NCBI RefSeq assembly: GCF_002838765.1
Contig: NZ_CP025120.1
Coordinates: forward strand, 2,170,001-2,234,000
Reading direction: 5' to 3'
Source: Kangiella profundi
Lineage (GTDB): Bacteria > Pseudomonadota > Gammaproteobacteria > Enterobacterales > Kangiellaceae
Length of the DNA stretch: 64,000 bases
In this document: positions 35,606 to 44,688 of the stretch, one piece after another
Numbering within the stretch: position 1 is the first letter of the stretch
Layout: each line of letters opens with the position of its first letter
Position numbers and translations under genes: made by a program
The notes under the pieces: model-generated
What the model saw: the letters and a program-made list of their open reading frames with translations, nothing else
Databases searched by the model: none
Told to the model about the DNA's origin: nothing

Positions 35606-36988
35606 TTATTCCTGCTGCACTTCTTTCAGACCCAGGGCAACCCATGATGACAGCAAACACATTATGGCCATCACAATCATTACCGCTCTTAATCCAAAGT
35701 ATTCCGCAATAACACTGAATACAGCACCGGCCAATAACAAAATGCCAATAATTGTGTTAGATAAAGCAGTATATGCTGCTCTGTTTTCCGCATCAGCCAT
35801 GTCCACCAGATGCGTTGAACGGCCCAATCGAACACCGTGATATGCAATCATCAGCAGAAACAACAATCCAGGCAAAACAGCCGAAATCTGTAGCCAGCCC
35901 TGCCAATCGAATCCTGCGGTTAACACCAGAGCCAATGCGGCAAACAGCCCAGAATAAATCAGGACCTTACGACTCGACCGATCAGATAAATGTCCCCATA
36001 TGTAACTGCTTAATAAACTGGCCAATGCCGATGCCAATACCAATGGTCCTAGTCCGCTGAGCAGGTTGCTGAAACCGCTCTGTTGTAGACCACTTTGTTG
36101 CAAATCATTGCCGCTCTCACTGTTTCCACTTAATGCCACCATAAAGGGCGGAGCCAATGCTGTAGCAATCAGTAGTCCTCGAACAATGATAAAACGGATC
36201 AACTGCTTATCTTTTACCAACAACGAAAAGTTTTCTCGCGCGACAGTCAATGGGTTACCACCGCCTTCAGTGGCACCACTTTCTTCGGCAAGACTACTGA
36301 ACATGACACTGGCAAAAATCCATAACGCACCGGCTACTAATAAACCAGCAAGGACCAGACTTTGCTTTTCTATTAAGCCGGAACTCAATAACAAGGCATA
36401 AGCGATTACTGCACCCGCGGCAATTGAAGCAGCTAGTCCGGTTGTGCGGCCACGCATCGACTTTGAAACAGTTTTACCTAATACATCTTTATAGGACACG
36501 GAGCAGACACTGCGCGCAATGGCCAGCACTGCTAATAACCCCAAGATTGCCCAGCCTGCCGTAGTCGCCTCCAAAAATATTGCACTCAGAGCCATGCCAA
36601 CTGCGCAGGCTCCCTGCACGAAGCTGCCCGCAGCCCACGCCCATTTACGTTGTGGTAAACGACGCAGCGCACCAGCTGTAAACAGTTGCGGTAACAAAGC
36701 GCCCGCCTCACGAATCGGCACTAGCAGACCAATCATAAATGACGATGCGCCCAGCGCTGACAATAACCAACTTAAGATCAGCTTGGGATCAATCAGGCCA
36801 TCGGCTATTTTGGTTGAAGTCAGAGAGATGATGTGAGTGACAACATTTTTAGGCTGATGGCGGCAAGCTGAATCTGGAATGTCTTTACAGACGCGACCAT
36901 CGTCTTCTGAAGTGAGGGATTGATAAACCGCCTCCAGAGTGGAGGCGGTATCGGTTGAGTTGGATTGAGCTTTTGATGACTCAGTCAT
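35606..36988 (-). CDS. MFS transporter with a long cytoplasmic N-terminus
   Basis: A 460-residue permease. The first 50 or so residues are polar (QSNSTDTASTLEAVYQSLTS) with two cysteines and a His (CKDIPDSACRHQ), then about 12 membrane helices. Helix 2-3 shows GALLPQLFTAGALRRLPQRK, and a basic loop follows at helix 5 (KSMRGRTTGLAAS). The substrate is unknown. It lies 35 bases downstream of acnA in the same direction, so it may be read from the acnA transcript. Confidence 0.75.
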   Translation of the reverse strand: MTESSKAQSNSTDTASTLEAVYQSLTSEDDGRVCKDIPDSACRHQPKNVVTHIISLTSTKIADGLIDPKLILSWLLSALGASSFMIGLLVPIREAGALLPQLFTAGALRRLPQRKWAWAAGSFVQGACAVGMALSAIFLEATTAGWAILGLLAVLAIARSVCSVSYKDVLGKTVSKSMRGRTTGLAASIAAGAVIAYALLLSSGLIEKQSLVLAGLLVAGALWIFASVMFSSLAEESGATEGGGNPLTVARENFSLLVKDKQLIRFIIVRGLLIATALAPPFMVALSGNSESGNDLQQSGLQQSGFSNLLSGLGPLVLASALASLLSSYIWGHLSDRSSRKVLIYSGLFAALALVLTAGFDWQGWLQISAVLPGLLFLLMIAYHGVRLGRSTHLVDMADAENRAAYTALSNTIIGILLLAGAVFSVIAEYFGLRAVMIVMAIMCLLSSWVALGLKEVQQE

Positions 36989-37023
36989 AAAACTCCTGTT
37001 GTTTATTTATTACTAAACCAGAC

Positions 37024-39729
37024 TTAAGCCTGATTAATAAACTGGCGCAGTACGTAATGCAAAATACCGCCGTTTTTGTAGTATTCGAGTTCTACTCGTG
37101 AGTCGAGTCTTGATATGGCTTCAAACTTGATAACCTTGCCTGACTCGTCATTAGCGACGGCTTCTACCTGAACGGTTTGGCCAGTTTCGATACCTTTATC
37201 CAATCCAAGAATATTAAAGGTTTCATCGCCACGTAAGCCCAATGTCTCTGCATCTTCACCCGGCTTGAACTGCAACGGAAGAACACCCATGCCGACCAGG
37301 TTGCTGCGGTGAATACGCTCATAACTTTCAGCAATCACTGCTTTGATACCTAGTAAGGTTGTGCCTTTTGCCGCCCAGTCACGTGATGAACCACTACCGT
37401 ATTCCTTACCTGCCAATACCACCAGCGGTGTATTGTCTTCCTGATACTTCATGGCAGCATCGAATACTGTCATGGTTTCTCCATTTGGAATGTAGCGTGT
37501 GTAACCACCCTCTTTATCTACCAACTGGTTTTTAATTCGGACGTTAGCGAAAGTACCACGCACCATTACCTCATCGTTACCACGACGTGAGCCGTAAGAG
37601 TTAAACAGTCGCTTTTCAACACCTTTATCCAGCAGGTACTGTCCTGCGGGAGATTTTTCTGAGAAGCCGCCAGCTGGTGAAATATGGTCCGTTGTAATTG
37701 AGTCACCTAACTTGAGCAACACTCGAGCGCCCTCAATATTTCCCGGAACATCAATCTCAGGTTTTAAGCCTTTAAAGAATGGTGCTTGTTTGATGTAAGT
37801 GGATTGATCATCCCACTGATAAACCTTGTCTTTGGAAACCTCAAGGTTTTTCCACTGCTCATTACCTTCAAAAATCTCGCCATAACTTTTGGCGTAATCA
37901 GCAGGCGATAGCACCTCGCTCATGACCTGTTGGATCTCTTCGTTACTTGGCCATAGATCTTTGAAATAAACCGGCTTGTCATCAACCGTATAAGTAACCG
38001 GCTCGCTATCGAAGTCAATATCAACCCGACCAGCCAGTGCATACATCACCACCAACATGGGCGACATCAGGAAGTTCATCTTAACGTCAGGGTGAACACG
38101 CGCTTCAAAGTTACGGTTACCCGAAAGAACTGATGCGACCACCATATCATTTTCTTTCACTGCCTTACCGATGGCATCAGGTAATGGGCCCGAGTTACCG
38201 ATACAGGAGGTACAGCCATAGCCGACCAGGAAGAAATTAAGTGCTTCGAGATCATCCAGCAAGCCTGAGTGCTCAAGATAATCGGTTACTACTTTGGAGC
38301 CTGGTGCCAATGAAGTCTTAACCCACGGCTTTACTTTTAATCCCATATCATTGGCTTTTTTAGCCACCAGGCCAGCACCTAGCATTACGCTTGGATTGGA
38401 GGTATTGGTACAGGAAGTAATCGCAGCAATGGCGATCGAGCCGTCATGTAGCTGAAAGTCCTCTCCTTGAACCTCAACAGTTTTAATAAAGCCTTTGTCA
38501 TTATCCGCTTTAGAACGATCTTCTAATAACTGATATTTACGACCATAATTCAGTTCCATCAATGATTTAAACTGAGCTTTTAAGTTGGTAACTTCGATTT
38601 TATCCTGTGGACGTTTTGGACCAGACACAGTCGGAACCACAGAGCTTAAATCCAGCTCAACCACACTGCTATATCGAATCTGGTCTTCGTCAGCACGCCA
38701 TAGCATATTATTTTTGCAATAGGTTTCGACACGGTTAATCACAGCTTCATCACGATTGGTATCACGCATGTAATCCAAGGTGCGGTCATCAATCGGGAAG
38801 TAAGTCACCGTACAACCAAACTCAGGCGACATATTGGAAATCGTTGCCCGGTCGGTTACCGTCAGGTTATCCAGACCATCGCCAAACACTTCTACGAATT
38901 TACCAACGACACCATGCTTACGTAGTAATTCCGTAATCGTCAGAACCAGGTCCGTCGCGGTCGTGCCTAGCGGCAAGTTACCGGTAAGTTTTAAGCCCAC
39001 AACTTCAGGCATGATGAAATAAATTGGTTGGCCCAGAATTGCAGCTTCCGCTTCAATACCGCCAACACCCCAGGCAACAACACCAATACCGTTGACCATT
39101 GGTGTATGTGAGTCGGTACCGACTAAAGTATCAGGAAATAATGCTCCATCTCTTTCCACAATGCCCTGCGCCAGATACTCAAGATTGACCTGGTGACAAA
39201 TACCCATGCCTGGTGGCACCACCGTGAAATTGTTAAAGGCAGTCTGCGCCCACTTCAGGAACTGATATCGCTCACGATTACGCTCGTATTCCATGTTGAT
39301 GTTTTGCTCAAGCGAATCCTTGCTACCGAAATAGTCAACCTGCACCGAATGGTCAATTACCAGATCGACAGGAATCAGAGGATTAATCTTTTTGGCATCA
39401 ACTCCATGACGGCTGGCTTCCTGACGCACCGATGCCAGATCGACAATCGCAGGTACACCGGTGAAATCCTGCATCAAAACGCGCGCAGGTTTATAAGGTA
39501 CTTCTTCCTGCTTAGGAATCGGTTCCCAATTTAATAAAGTATCAATATGCTCATCGGTAACGCCCAGACCATCGCGATTGCGTAGAGCGTTCTCTAAAAG
39601 AATTCGAATCGAAAAAGGAAGCTTTTTAATGCCATGACCTTTCTGGTCTAAAGCAGCCAAACTCCATATATCAAAGCTCTTTCCACCTACTTTGAGTTGC
39701 TGCTTACAATCTTGCGCTAAGTTGCTCAT
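37024..39729 (-). CDS. acnA: Aconitate hydratase A
   Basis: Iron-sulfur enzyme interconverting citrate and isocitrate in the TCA cycle; also a possible RNA-binding regulator when the cluster is lost. The 901-residue length fits AcnA/IRP-type rather than AcnB. Diagnostic segments are LVGTDSHTPMVNGIGVVAWG, the first cluster cysteine in AITSCTNTSNPSVM, the other two in GYGCTSCIGNSGPLPDA, and the swivel-domain KEYGSGSSRDWAAKGT. It is divergent from purC across 260 bases. Confidence 0.97.
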   Translation of the reverse strand: MSNLAQDCKQQLKVGGKSFDIWSLAALDQKGHGIKKLPFSIRILLENALRNRDGLGVTDEHIDTLLNWEPIPKQEEVPYKPARVLMQDFTGVPAIVDLASVRQEASRHGVDAKKINPLIPVDLVIDHSVQVDYFGSKDSLEQNINMEYERNRERYQFLKWAQTAFNNFTVVPPGMGICHQVNLEYLAQGIVERDGALFPDTLVGTDSHTPMVNGIGVVAWGVGGIEAEAAILGQPIYFIMPEVVGLKLTGNLPLGTTATDLVLTITELLRKHGVVGKFVEVFGDGLDNLTVTDRATISNMSPEFGCTVTYFPIDDRTLDYMRDTNRDEAVINRVETYCKNNMLWRADEDQIRYSSVVELDLSSVVPTVSGPKRPQDKIEVTNLKAQFKSLMELNYGRKYQLLEDRSKADNDKGFIKTVEVQGEDFQLHDGSIAIAAITSCTNTSNPSVMLGAGLVAKKANDMGLKVKPWVKTSLAPGSKVVTDYLEHSGLLDDLEALNFFLVGYGCTSCIGNSGPLPDAIGKAVKENDMVVASVLSGNRNFEARVHPDVKMNFLMSPMLVVMYALAGRVDIDFDSEPVTYTVDDKPVYFKDLWPSNEEIQQVMSEVLSPADYAKSYGEIFEGNEQWKNLEVSKDKVYQWDDQSTYIKQAPFFKGLKPEIDVPGNIEGARVLLKLGDSITTDHISPAGGFSEKSPAGQYLLDKGVEKRLFNSYGSRRGNDEVMVRGTFANVRIKNQLVDKEGGYTRYIPNGETMTVFDAAMKYQEDNTPLVVLAGKEYGSGSSRDWAAKGTTLLGIKAVIAESYERIHRSNLVGMGVLPLQFKPGEDAETLGLRGDETFNILGLDKGIETGQTVQVEAVANDESGKVIKFEAISRLDSRVELEYYKNGGILHYVLRQFINQA

Positions 39730-39989
39730 TCTTGTCTCCCTATCCAGTAACTAATTGTTAAATCAGACAGTTATATGCATATCACTATAGCGCAAACCCG
39801 CCCCTGAATGGAAATAAACCCTTGTAAATTGTGTGCTTATTAGTGTTTTATTCTAGACAAAATGTATCTGATATAGGCTGAGCGAAAACTAGCCTGAAAC
39901 AAAGATTCTGGTATCATATGCGCTTTGAATTCTCACTGTCCGATACCTGAATCGCCGACAGGGCAAACTCTTAAATAGGATCTCCTGGA

Positions 39990-41096
39990 ATGAAGCTCGC
40001 AAACACAGTTTTAGCGGTTAACAATGACCTTCCAATACGCACCCATCAGCCGGTTCACAGCGGTAAAGTAAGGTCAGTGTATTGGCTAACCGAAGAGGAC
40101 AGCAAACGCCTGATTCAGGAGCGAGGTTATAATGTTCCAGCTGACACACCGTTGGCCATCATGGTCATCAGCGACCGCATTTCTGCATTCGATGCCATCT
40201 GGCACGGTGAGGATGGTCTTAACGGTGTTCCGGGCAAAGGCGCAGCTTTAAACGCCATCTCAAACCATTGGTTTAAGCTATTCAAAGAAAACAACCTTGC
40301 CGATAGTCACATCCTGGAAATCCCACATCCTTTTGTCTGGATTGTACAGAAAGCCAGCGCTGTAAAAATTGAAGCCATTGCCCGTCAATATATCACTGGC
40401 TCTATGTGGCGTGCTTACGAAAAAGGCGAGCGCGAATTTTGTGGTATTCAGCTTCCAGATGGCCTTGAGAAAAATCAGAAGTTGAACGAGCTGTTAATTA
40501 CTCCTTCGACCAAAGGCATTCTTAAAGGCATTCCAGGTGTACCCGAAGCGGATGATGTCAATGTCACTCGCCAAAACATTGAAGACAATTATCAGTCCTT
40601 CAATTTCCGCAGCAAAGAAGACATTGCTCTGTATGAAAAATTATTGAAAGAAGGTTTCGACGTTATCAGTCGTGAACTCGAAAAGCTGGACCAGATATTT
40701 ATCGACACCAAATTTGAATTTGGATATGTCACTGATAAAGATGGCAACGAAAAACTGATCTACATGGACGAAGTTGGCACACCCGATTCTTCACGTATCT
40801 GGGACGGCAAAGCATTCCGCGAAGAAGGTAAAGTCGTCGAAAATTCCAAAGAAGGCTTCCGCCAATTCTTGTTAAATCATTTCGAAGACCCGGATATCCT
40901 GCTCAACAAAGATCGCATGGACGAACGTCAGGCACTAGCCCGCGACAACGACCTACCCGTTGAAGCCTTAATGGATATATCTAAAACTTATATTGGTATC
41001 GCTGAAAAAATTACCGGCAATAAAATTGAATTGTCGGATAATCCCAAAGCAGAGATTATCAAGATTCTAAAAGACGAGTATAAGCTGGTAGATTAG
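39990..41096 (+). CDS. purC: Phosphoribosylaminoimidazole-succinocarboxamide synthase
   Basis: Joins aspartate to CAIR in purine synthesis. At 368 residues it is the longer form found in some gammaproteobacteria, compared with about 237 in E. coli. The N-terminal GKVRSVYWL is the SAICAR synthetase nucleotide loop. Further conserved parts are [27 protein letters not shown] and the carboxylate-rich [12 protein letters not shown]. It is a lone gene with its own terminator at 41121, next to the palindromic repeat cluster. Confidence 0.95.
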   Translation: MKLANTVLAVNNDLPIRTHQPVHSGKVRSVYWLTEEDSKRLIQERGYNVPADTPLAIMVISDRISAFDAIWHGEDGLNGVPGKGAALNAISNHWFKLFKENNLADSHILEIPHPFVWIVQKASAVKIEAIARQYITGSMWRAYEKGEREFCGIQLPDGLEKNQKLNELLITPSTKGILKGIPGVPEADDVNVTRQNIEDNYQSFNFRSKEDIALYEKLLKEGFDVISRELEKLDQIFIDTKFEFGYVTDKDGNEKLIYMDEVGTPDSSRIWDGKAFREEGKVVENSKEGFRQFLLNHFEDPDILLNKDRMDERQALARDNDLPVEALMDISKTYIGIAEKITGNKIELSDNPKAEIIKILKDEYKLVD

Positions 41097-41120
41097 TTAG
41101 GCTTAAAAGTAGATAAGTTA

Positions 41121-41147
41121 AAGGCGGGGCATCCCGCCTTATTTTAT
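41121..41147 (+). terminator. Terminator of purC
   Basis: Perfect AAGGCGGG/CCCGCCTT stem (41121-41128, 41133-41140) around GCAT, followed by ATTTTATTT. Confidence 0.88.
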
Positions 41148-41156
41148 TTAAAGTCA

Positions 41157-41310
41157 CTGGATCCCGCGGTCAAGCCGCGGGATGACGTGCGGTGAGAGTC
41201 TGTAAAATTTCTTAGCCAACCATAAGTTAACTTAGCGAAAATTAATCTTTTGTTTAACTATCTTAAAATCAAAAGTTTCGGTCATCCCGCGGCTTGACCG
41301 CGGGATCCAG
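41157..41310. mobile_element. Palindromic element with 30-bp perfect inverted repeats
   Basis: Positions 41157-41186 are exactly inverted at 41281-41310 (30 of 30 bases). Each arm contains a 9-bp hairpin (ATCCCGCGG/CCGCGGGAT around TCAAG), with GGATCC outward and GGATGAC inward. The interior of 94 bases is AT-rich and non-coding. Flanks AAAGTCA (41150-41156) and AAAATCA (41311-41317) are a 7-base near-duplication. Four bases separate the right arm from the stop codon of the GIY-YIG gene. The layout matches the element at 15033-15253, although the hairpin sequences differ. Confidence 0.7.
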
Positions 41311-41314
41311 AAAA

Positions 41315-41605
41315 TCAAATGATTTCATCATATAAATCCTTCCACTCAGGATTCATACCTTCAATCAAATCCAGTTTCCACTTTCTTTTCCATTCTTTTA
41401 ACCGCTTTTCCCTTTGAATCGCAGAATAAGAGCTTTCATGTTGTTCATAATAAACTAATTGGTGAACTTCGTACTTTTTGGTAAATCCTTCTACGGCATT
41501 ATTCTTGTGCTCCCAGACTCTTTTTACCAAATTTGAGGTGATACCAATGTATAAAGTACCGTTCTTTTTACTTGCCATTACATAAACGTAGAACTGCTTG
41601 TCCAT
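41315..41605 (-). CDS. Single-domain GIY-YIG nuclease (UPF0213-like)
   Basis: A 96-residue protein that is essentially only a GIY-YIG domain. FYVYVMASKKNGTLYIGIT provides the YVY and YIG elements, SNLVKRVWEHK the catalytic Arg (near residue 29) and HQLVYYEQHES the conserved Glu region. IQREKRLKEWKRKWKLDLIE gives the basic C-terminal helix typical of the YhbQ/UPF0213 group. These proteins are presumed to nick or cleave DNA, but no role is established. The gene is embedded in palindromic repeats: one begins four bases after the stop and a degenerate copy lies about 35 bases before the start. Confidence 0.88.
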   Translation of the reverse strand: MDKQFYVYVMASKKNGTLYIGITSNLVKRVWEHKNNAVEGFTKKYEVHQLVYYEQHESSYSAIQREKRLKEWKRKWKLDLIEGMNPEWKDLYDEII

Positions 41606-41638
41606 TGAAAACTTCTATACTCCTTTATAAATGAAACT

Positions 41639-41684
41639 CTGGATCCCCGCGGTAAGTGCCAGAAGGAAATGCCCGTGGTGTGAC
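41639..41684. repeat. Degenerate copy of the GGATCC...GATGAC palindrome
   Basis: CTGGATCCCCGCGG (41639-41652) followed by GTGGTGTGAC (41675-41684) resembles the ends of the arms at 41157 and 41281, with an expanded and mutated centre. It sits upstream of the GIY-YIG gene, so that gene has repeat sequence on both sides. Confidence 0.45.
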
Positions 41685-41698
41685 CTAAGGAAGTACCT

Positions 41699-42460
41699 TT
41701 AGGTATCGCTAGATGACGGATCAAAAGTTAAAGTACTTAAAACTTCTCCCGCCTTCCCTGCTATCTGATAATCCACTACCGAACTGTTTGTGGGTTCGGG
41801 ATTTATTTCAATAACTGTTGCGCCCTGGCTTTTAGCTAATGCAGCAAGACCAGCTGCGGGATATACCTGACTGGATGTTCCAACGGATAAAAATAGGTCA
41901 CAGGAATAGGCAGCGCTTTCTGCTTCACGCCAGGCTTGTTCGGGAAGTGCTTCACCAAACCATACCACGGAAGGTCGCACCTGGCCGCCACAAGCTAAAC
42001 ACTGAGGAACACTTTCAATTCCCTCAACAGAGTCCTGATGGATTTGCCCGCACTGCAGGCAATGATTACGCCAGATATTGCCGTGTAATTCGGTGACAGG
42101 ATCGGAGCCTGCTTTTTGGTGGAGACCATCAACATTTTGGGTAATTAAACTGACAACTTGTTTGCCGTTTTGATGTGATTCTTTTTGCCAGCGCGCTATG
42201 GCAAGATGAGCTGGATTAGGTTCTTTATCTTTATTGACGTCGCGACGCCATTGATACCATTGCCACACGGTTTGGGGATCTTTCAGGAAGCCATCAATAC
42301 TGGCCAGCTGTTGTGGGTCATATTGGCTCCAGAGTCCTTTACCTTCTTTGGCATCACGGAAGGTGGCGATACCACTCTCCGCCGAGACGCCAGCGCCTGT
42401 TAATATACAGACGCGTCTGGCGTTCTTGATGCAGTCGATAACGTCCTGATCGATATGCAT
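41699..42460 (-). CDS. NAD-dependent protein deacylase of the sirtuin family
   Basis: A 253-residue Sir2 protein that removes acyl groups from lysines using NAD. Visible motifs are GAGVSAESGIATFRD (NAD loop), TQNVDGLHQKAG with the catalytic His in ELHGNIW, and four zinc cysteines (CLQC and CLAC). Also present is VVWFGEALP, then GTSSQVYPAAGLA and INPEPTN. YQWRR fits the Y-x-x-R pair linked to desuccinylase and demalonylase activity in class III sirtuins, so the substrate may be succinyl-lysine. It is last in a run of minus-strand genes and ends beside the repeat cluster. Confidence 0.93.
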   Translation of the reverse strand: MHIDQDVIDCIKNARRVCILTGAGVSAESGIATFRDAKEGKGLWSQYDPQQLASIDGFLKDPQTVWQWYQWRRDVNKDKEPNPAHLAIARWQKESHQNGKQVVSLITQNVDGLHQKAGSDPVTELHGNIWRNHCLQCGQIHQDSVEGIESVPQCLACGGQVRPSVVWFGEALPEQAWREAESAAYSCDLFLSVGTSSQVYPAAGLAALAKSQGATVIEINPEPTNSSVVDYQIAGKAGEVLSTLTFDPSSSDT

Positions 42461-42484
42461 TGAGCTATTTCTTAACTAAAACAA

Positions 42485-43126
42485 CTATTTGCTGTCAGGA
42501 CGTGGATAGTTATCGGCCAATTCCTGATAAAGTAGGTGTCTAAAATCATCTTCCGATGAATCTAATTTGTCGAGTATTTCTACGAGCACTTCATTATCTT
42601 CGCGACCATGCCATTCTTTCATGTAGGTTCCTTCTTTATAGCCATGATCTTGACGGAAAAAGTTCAGCGTATTTTTACCCACGTAGCTTTTGAATAACTC
42701 TTCAAATGGCATCTCCATTTGCTGCATACAACCGGCAAAACTTGAACCATCAAAATGTTGATACATCACTGCTTGACCCGCCATAACTTCAAGCGTTTGC
42801 TTAAAGTCATCTTTTACGGTTGGTTCGAGCATTTCATTGGCCAGCTCTTCTGCAATGTCTTCGAAAGATGCTTCACCATCAATGCGCGAACTTAAACCAA
42901 AATGAAAAATATCCACCAACTCCATTTTGACCTGCTCGGCATCTGGCTTTTGATGTTTCCACCATTTCCAACCATAGTGCTCCAACATTTCAGCACACTC
43001 GATCCAGATGGCACGATACCATTCAAAGCCCTGCTCGAACCATTGCTCATGAACTTTCGAGTTCATTGCATTTTGCATTTCAAGCATCACTGCAATTTGT
43101 CTAATCATTGTATGTTTGTCTGGCAT
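42485..43126 (-). CDS. All-alpha (dimeric-type) dUTP diphosphatase
   Basis: A helical NTP pyrophosphohydrolase of about 213 residues. WIECAEMLEHYGWKWWKH gives the ExxE pair after helix 1. EQVKMELVDIFHFGLS gives the ExxxD pair. Together they are the magnesium site of the dimeric dUTPase family. It hydrolyses dUTP to dUMP, limiting uracil in DNA. ATG 43126 is preferred (GGGGAAAG upstream); the frame can extend 12 codons into the djlA-like gene. The usual trimeric dut is absent from its common position between coaBC and algC, so this enzyme may replace it. Confidence 0.8.
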   Translation of the reverse strand: MPDKHTMIRQIAVMLEMQNAMNSKVHEQWFEQGFEWYRAIWIECAEMLEHYGWKWWKHQKPDAEQVKMELVDIFHFGLSSRIDGEASFEDIAEELANEMLEPTVKDDFKQTLEVMAGQAVMYQHFDGSSFAGCMQQMEMPFEELFKSYVGKNTLNFFRQDHGYKEGTYMKEWHGREDNEVLVEILDKLDSSEDDFRHLLYQELADNYPRPDSK

Positions 43127-43155
43127 AATCTTTCCCCTGAGTATTCCTGTATTTT

Positions 43156-43968
43156 TTACCAATTTTTATGGCGTTTAATTAATTCATAGGCCGCTTTTAT
43201 TTCCTGCGTCTTTTCGGTTGCCATTTTAATCATCTGTTCTGGCAACCCTTTCGCTACCAGTTTATCAGGATGATGCTGTGACATCAGCCGACGGTAAGCC
43301 CTTTTTACAGTTTGCTGATCATCACCCGATTTAACGCCTAATACCTGATAAGCCTGCTCTACGCTAGGTCCACTTGCCGGCTGATAGCCTGGGCCACCAT
43401 GCTCACCACCCTGCTGTCTCGAATGTTGATAGAAACGTTGCTGGGCCTGAACCATTTTAATCAACTGATCGATCATAAAGGCGGGGAAGCCAAGGGACTT
43501 GCCGACTTCATGCAACACGGTTCTTTCCTGCTGATGCACAATGCCATCGGCCATCGCCATGCTGATCTGTACTTCCATGAACATCTGCATCAAATTGCGA
43601 CGTCTATGACATTCACGTTTAAACTGCTCAAGCACGCCATGCAGATCGAAATCTCGTTCTTTACCCTGGCTAAATAAATCAATCGCCAGTTTACGGGCCG
43701 TTTGATCGAGACCCATACGGCGCATGACCTCTTCAGCATGACGTATTTCATTTTCGGTAACGCGACCATCGGCTTTGGCTATATGGCCCATCACTGAAAA
43801 TGTCGCGGTAAAAAATGTAGCCTGCACACGCTCCTGCGAACCTGGCTCTAAGCCATCATCATTTTTCTTATCAATTTGATGGCCTACAACACCACCCAGA
43901 ATGGCACCAATCGGCCCCCCGAGGGAAAACCCAATGACGCCACCTAAAACTTTTCCAAACCAGCTCAT
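43156..43968 (-). CDS. djlA: DjlA-type membrane-anchored DnaJ co-chaperone
   Basis: A 270-residue protein with a glycine-rich N-terminal membrane segment (GKVLGGVIGFSLGGPIGAIL). The central TerB-like helical domain (MGHIAKADGRVTENEIRHAE) follows, and then a C-terminal J domain beginning AYQVLGVKSGDDQQ and containing the HPD motif in SQHHPDK. The J domain would stimulate DnaK ATPase at the inner membrane. It lies in a run of minus-strand genes between murU and the dUTPase gene. Confidence 0.92.
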   Translation of the reverse strand: MSWFGKVLGGVIGFSLGGPIGAILGGVVGHQIDKKNDDGLEPGSQERVQATFFTATFSVMGHIAKADGRVTENEIRHAEEVMRRMGLDQTARKLAIDLFSQGKERDFDLHGVLEQFKRECHRRRNLMQMFMEVQISMAMADGIVHQQERTVLHEVGKSLGFPAFMIDQLIKMVQAQQRFYQHSRQQGGEHGGPGYQPASGPSVEQAYQVLGVKSGDDQQTVKRAYRRLMSQHHPDKLVAKGLPEQMIKMATEKTQEIKAAYELIKRHKNW

Positions 43969-43995
43969 GTTTATTTATCGTTCTCTAAATTTAGT

Positions 43996-44688
43996 TTATA
44001 AGTCAAATTCAATGGTTTTCACTTTTCGCTGAAAACTTTCGTTCAATTTTTTTAGACGCTCCGGTGTACCGATATCGTGCCAGTGACCTTCATACAAATC
44101 ATAGGTTACTTCCTCTTTCTCCATTAGTTCTCGTAACAATGGTCCTAATGGGATGGCTTCATCCTGTGGTAATTCTTTAAAGATATGCGGGTGGTAGACA
44201 CCAATTCCTGAGAAGGTCAGTTTAGGCTCCCCTTCGGACTTAACCTTACCACCTTCTGTCACACAGAAGTCGCCTTCTGGATGATGCTCAGGATTCGGCA
44301 CTAATACGATATGGGCACTGTTTTCTGGGGCCTTTGCTATTCTGGTGTAGTCCATATCAGTCCAGACATCGCCATTAATAACCATAAAAGGTTGGTCTTC
44401 GAAAAAATCCAGAGCTTTGCGGATACCACCAGCGGTTTCCAACGCTTGTTCTTCAGGAGAAAAAGTCAGATTGACGCCCCAGTAGGCACCATCGCCAAGA
44501 TACTCAGGAATAAGCTCACCGAGCCATGAGGTATTGATGATTATGTCGCGTATTCCGGCTTCTTTGAGCGCCTCAATATGCCATTCAATCAATGCCTTCC
44601 CATTCACTTTCAACAAAGGTTTAGGACGCTCATCGGTCAGTGGACGCATTCTCTCGCCACGTCCTGCGGCCAGAATCATGGCTTTCAT
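43996..44688 (-). CDS. murU: N-acetylmuramate alpha-1-phosphate uridylyltransferase
   Basis: Nucleotidyltransferase of 230 residues that makes UDP-MurNAc from MurNAc-1-phosphate in the cell-wall recycling bypass known in Pseudomonas. The opening MILAAGRGERMRPLTDERPK is the pyrophosphorylase loop, followed by KPLL, then VINGDVW and LETAGGIRKAL. Its start overlaps the stop of the kinase gene (ATGA, 44685-44688), and the pairing with amgK is what separates it from generic sugar nucleotidyltransferases. Confidence 0.92.
   Translation of the reverse strand: MKAMILAAGRGERMRPLTDERPKPLLKVNGKALIEWHIEALKEAGIRDIIINTSWLGELIPEYLGDGAYWGVNLTFSPEEQALETAGGIRKALDFFEDQPFMVINGDVWTDMDYTRIAKAPENSAHIVLVPNPEHHPEGDFCVTEGGKVKSEGEPKLTFSGIGVYHPHIFKELPQDEAIPLGPLLRELMEKEEVTYDLYEGHWHDIGTPERLKKLNESFQRKVKTIEFDL

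Noticed and set aside
36519..36836. Long Ala/Pro-rich plus-strand ORFs opposite membrane protein genes (also near 9917-10351 and 35773-36401)
   Set aside because: They are shadows of the MFS genes: the opposite strand of Leu/Ala/Gly-rich codons stays open but has no ribosome sites or recognisable motifs.
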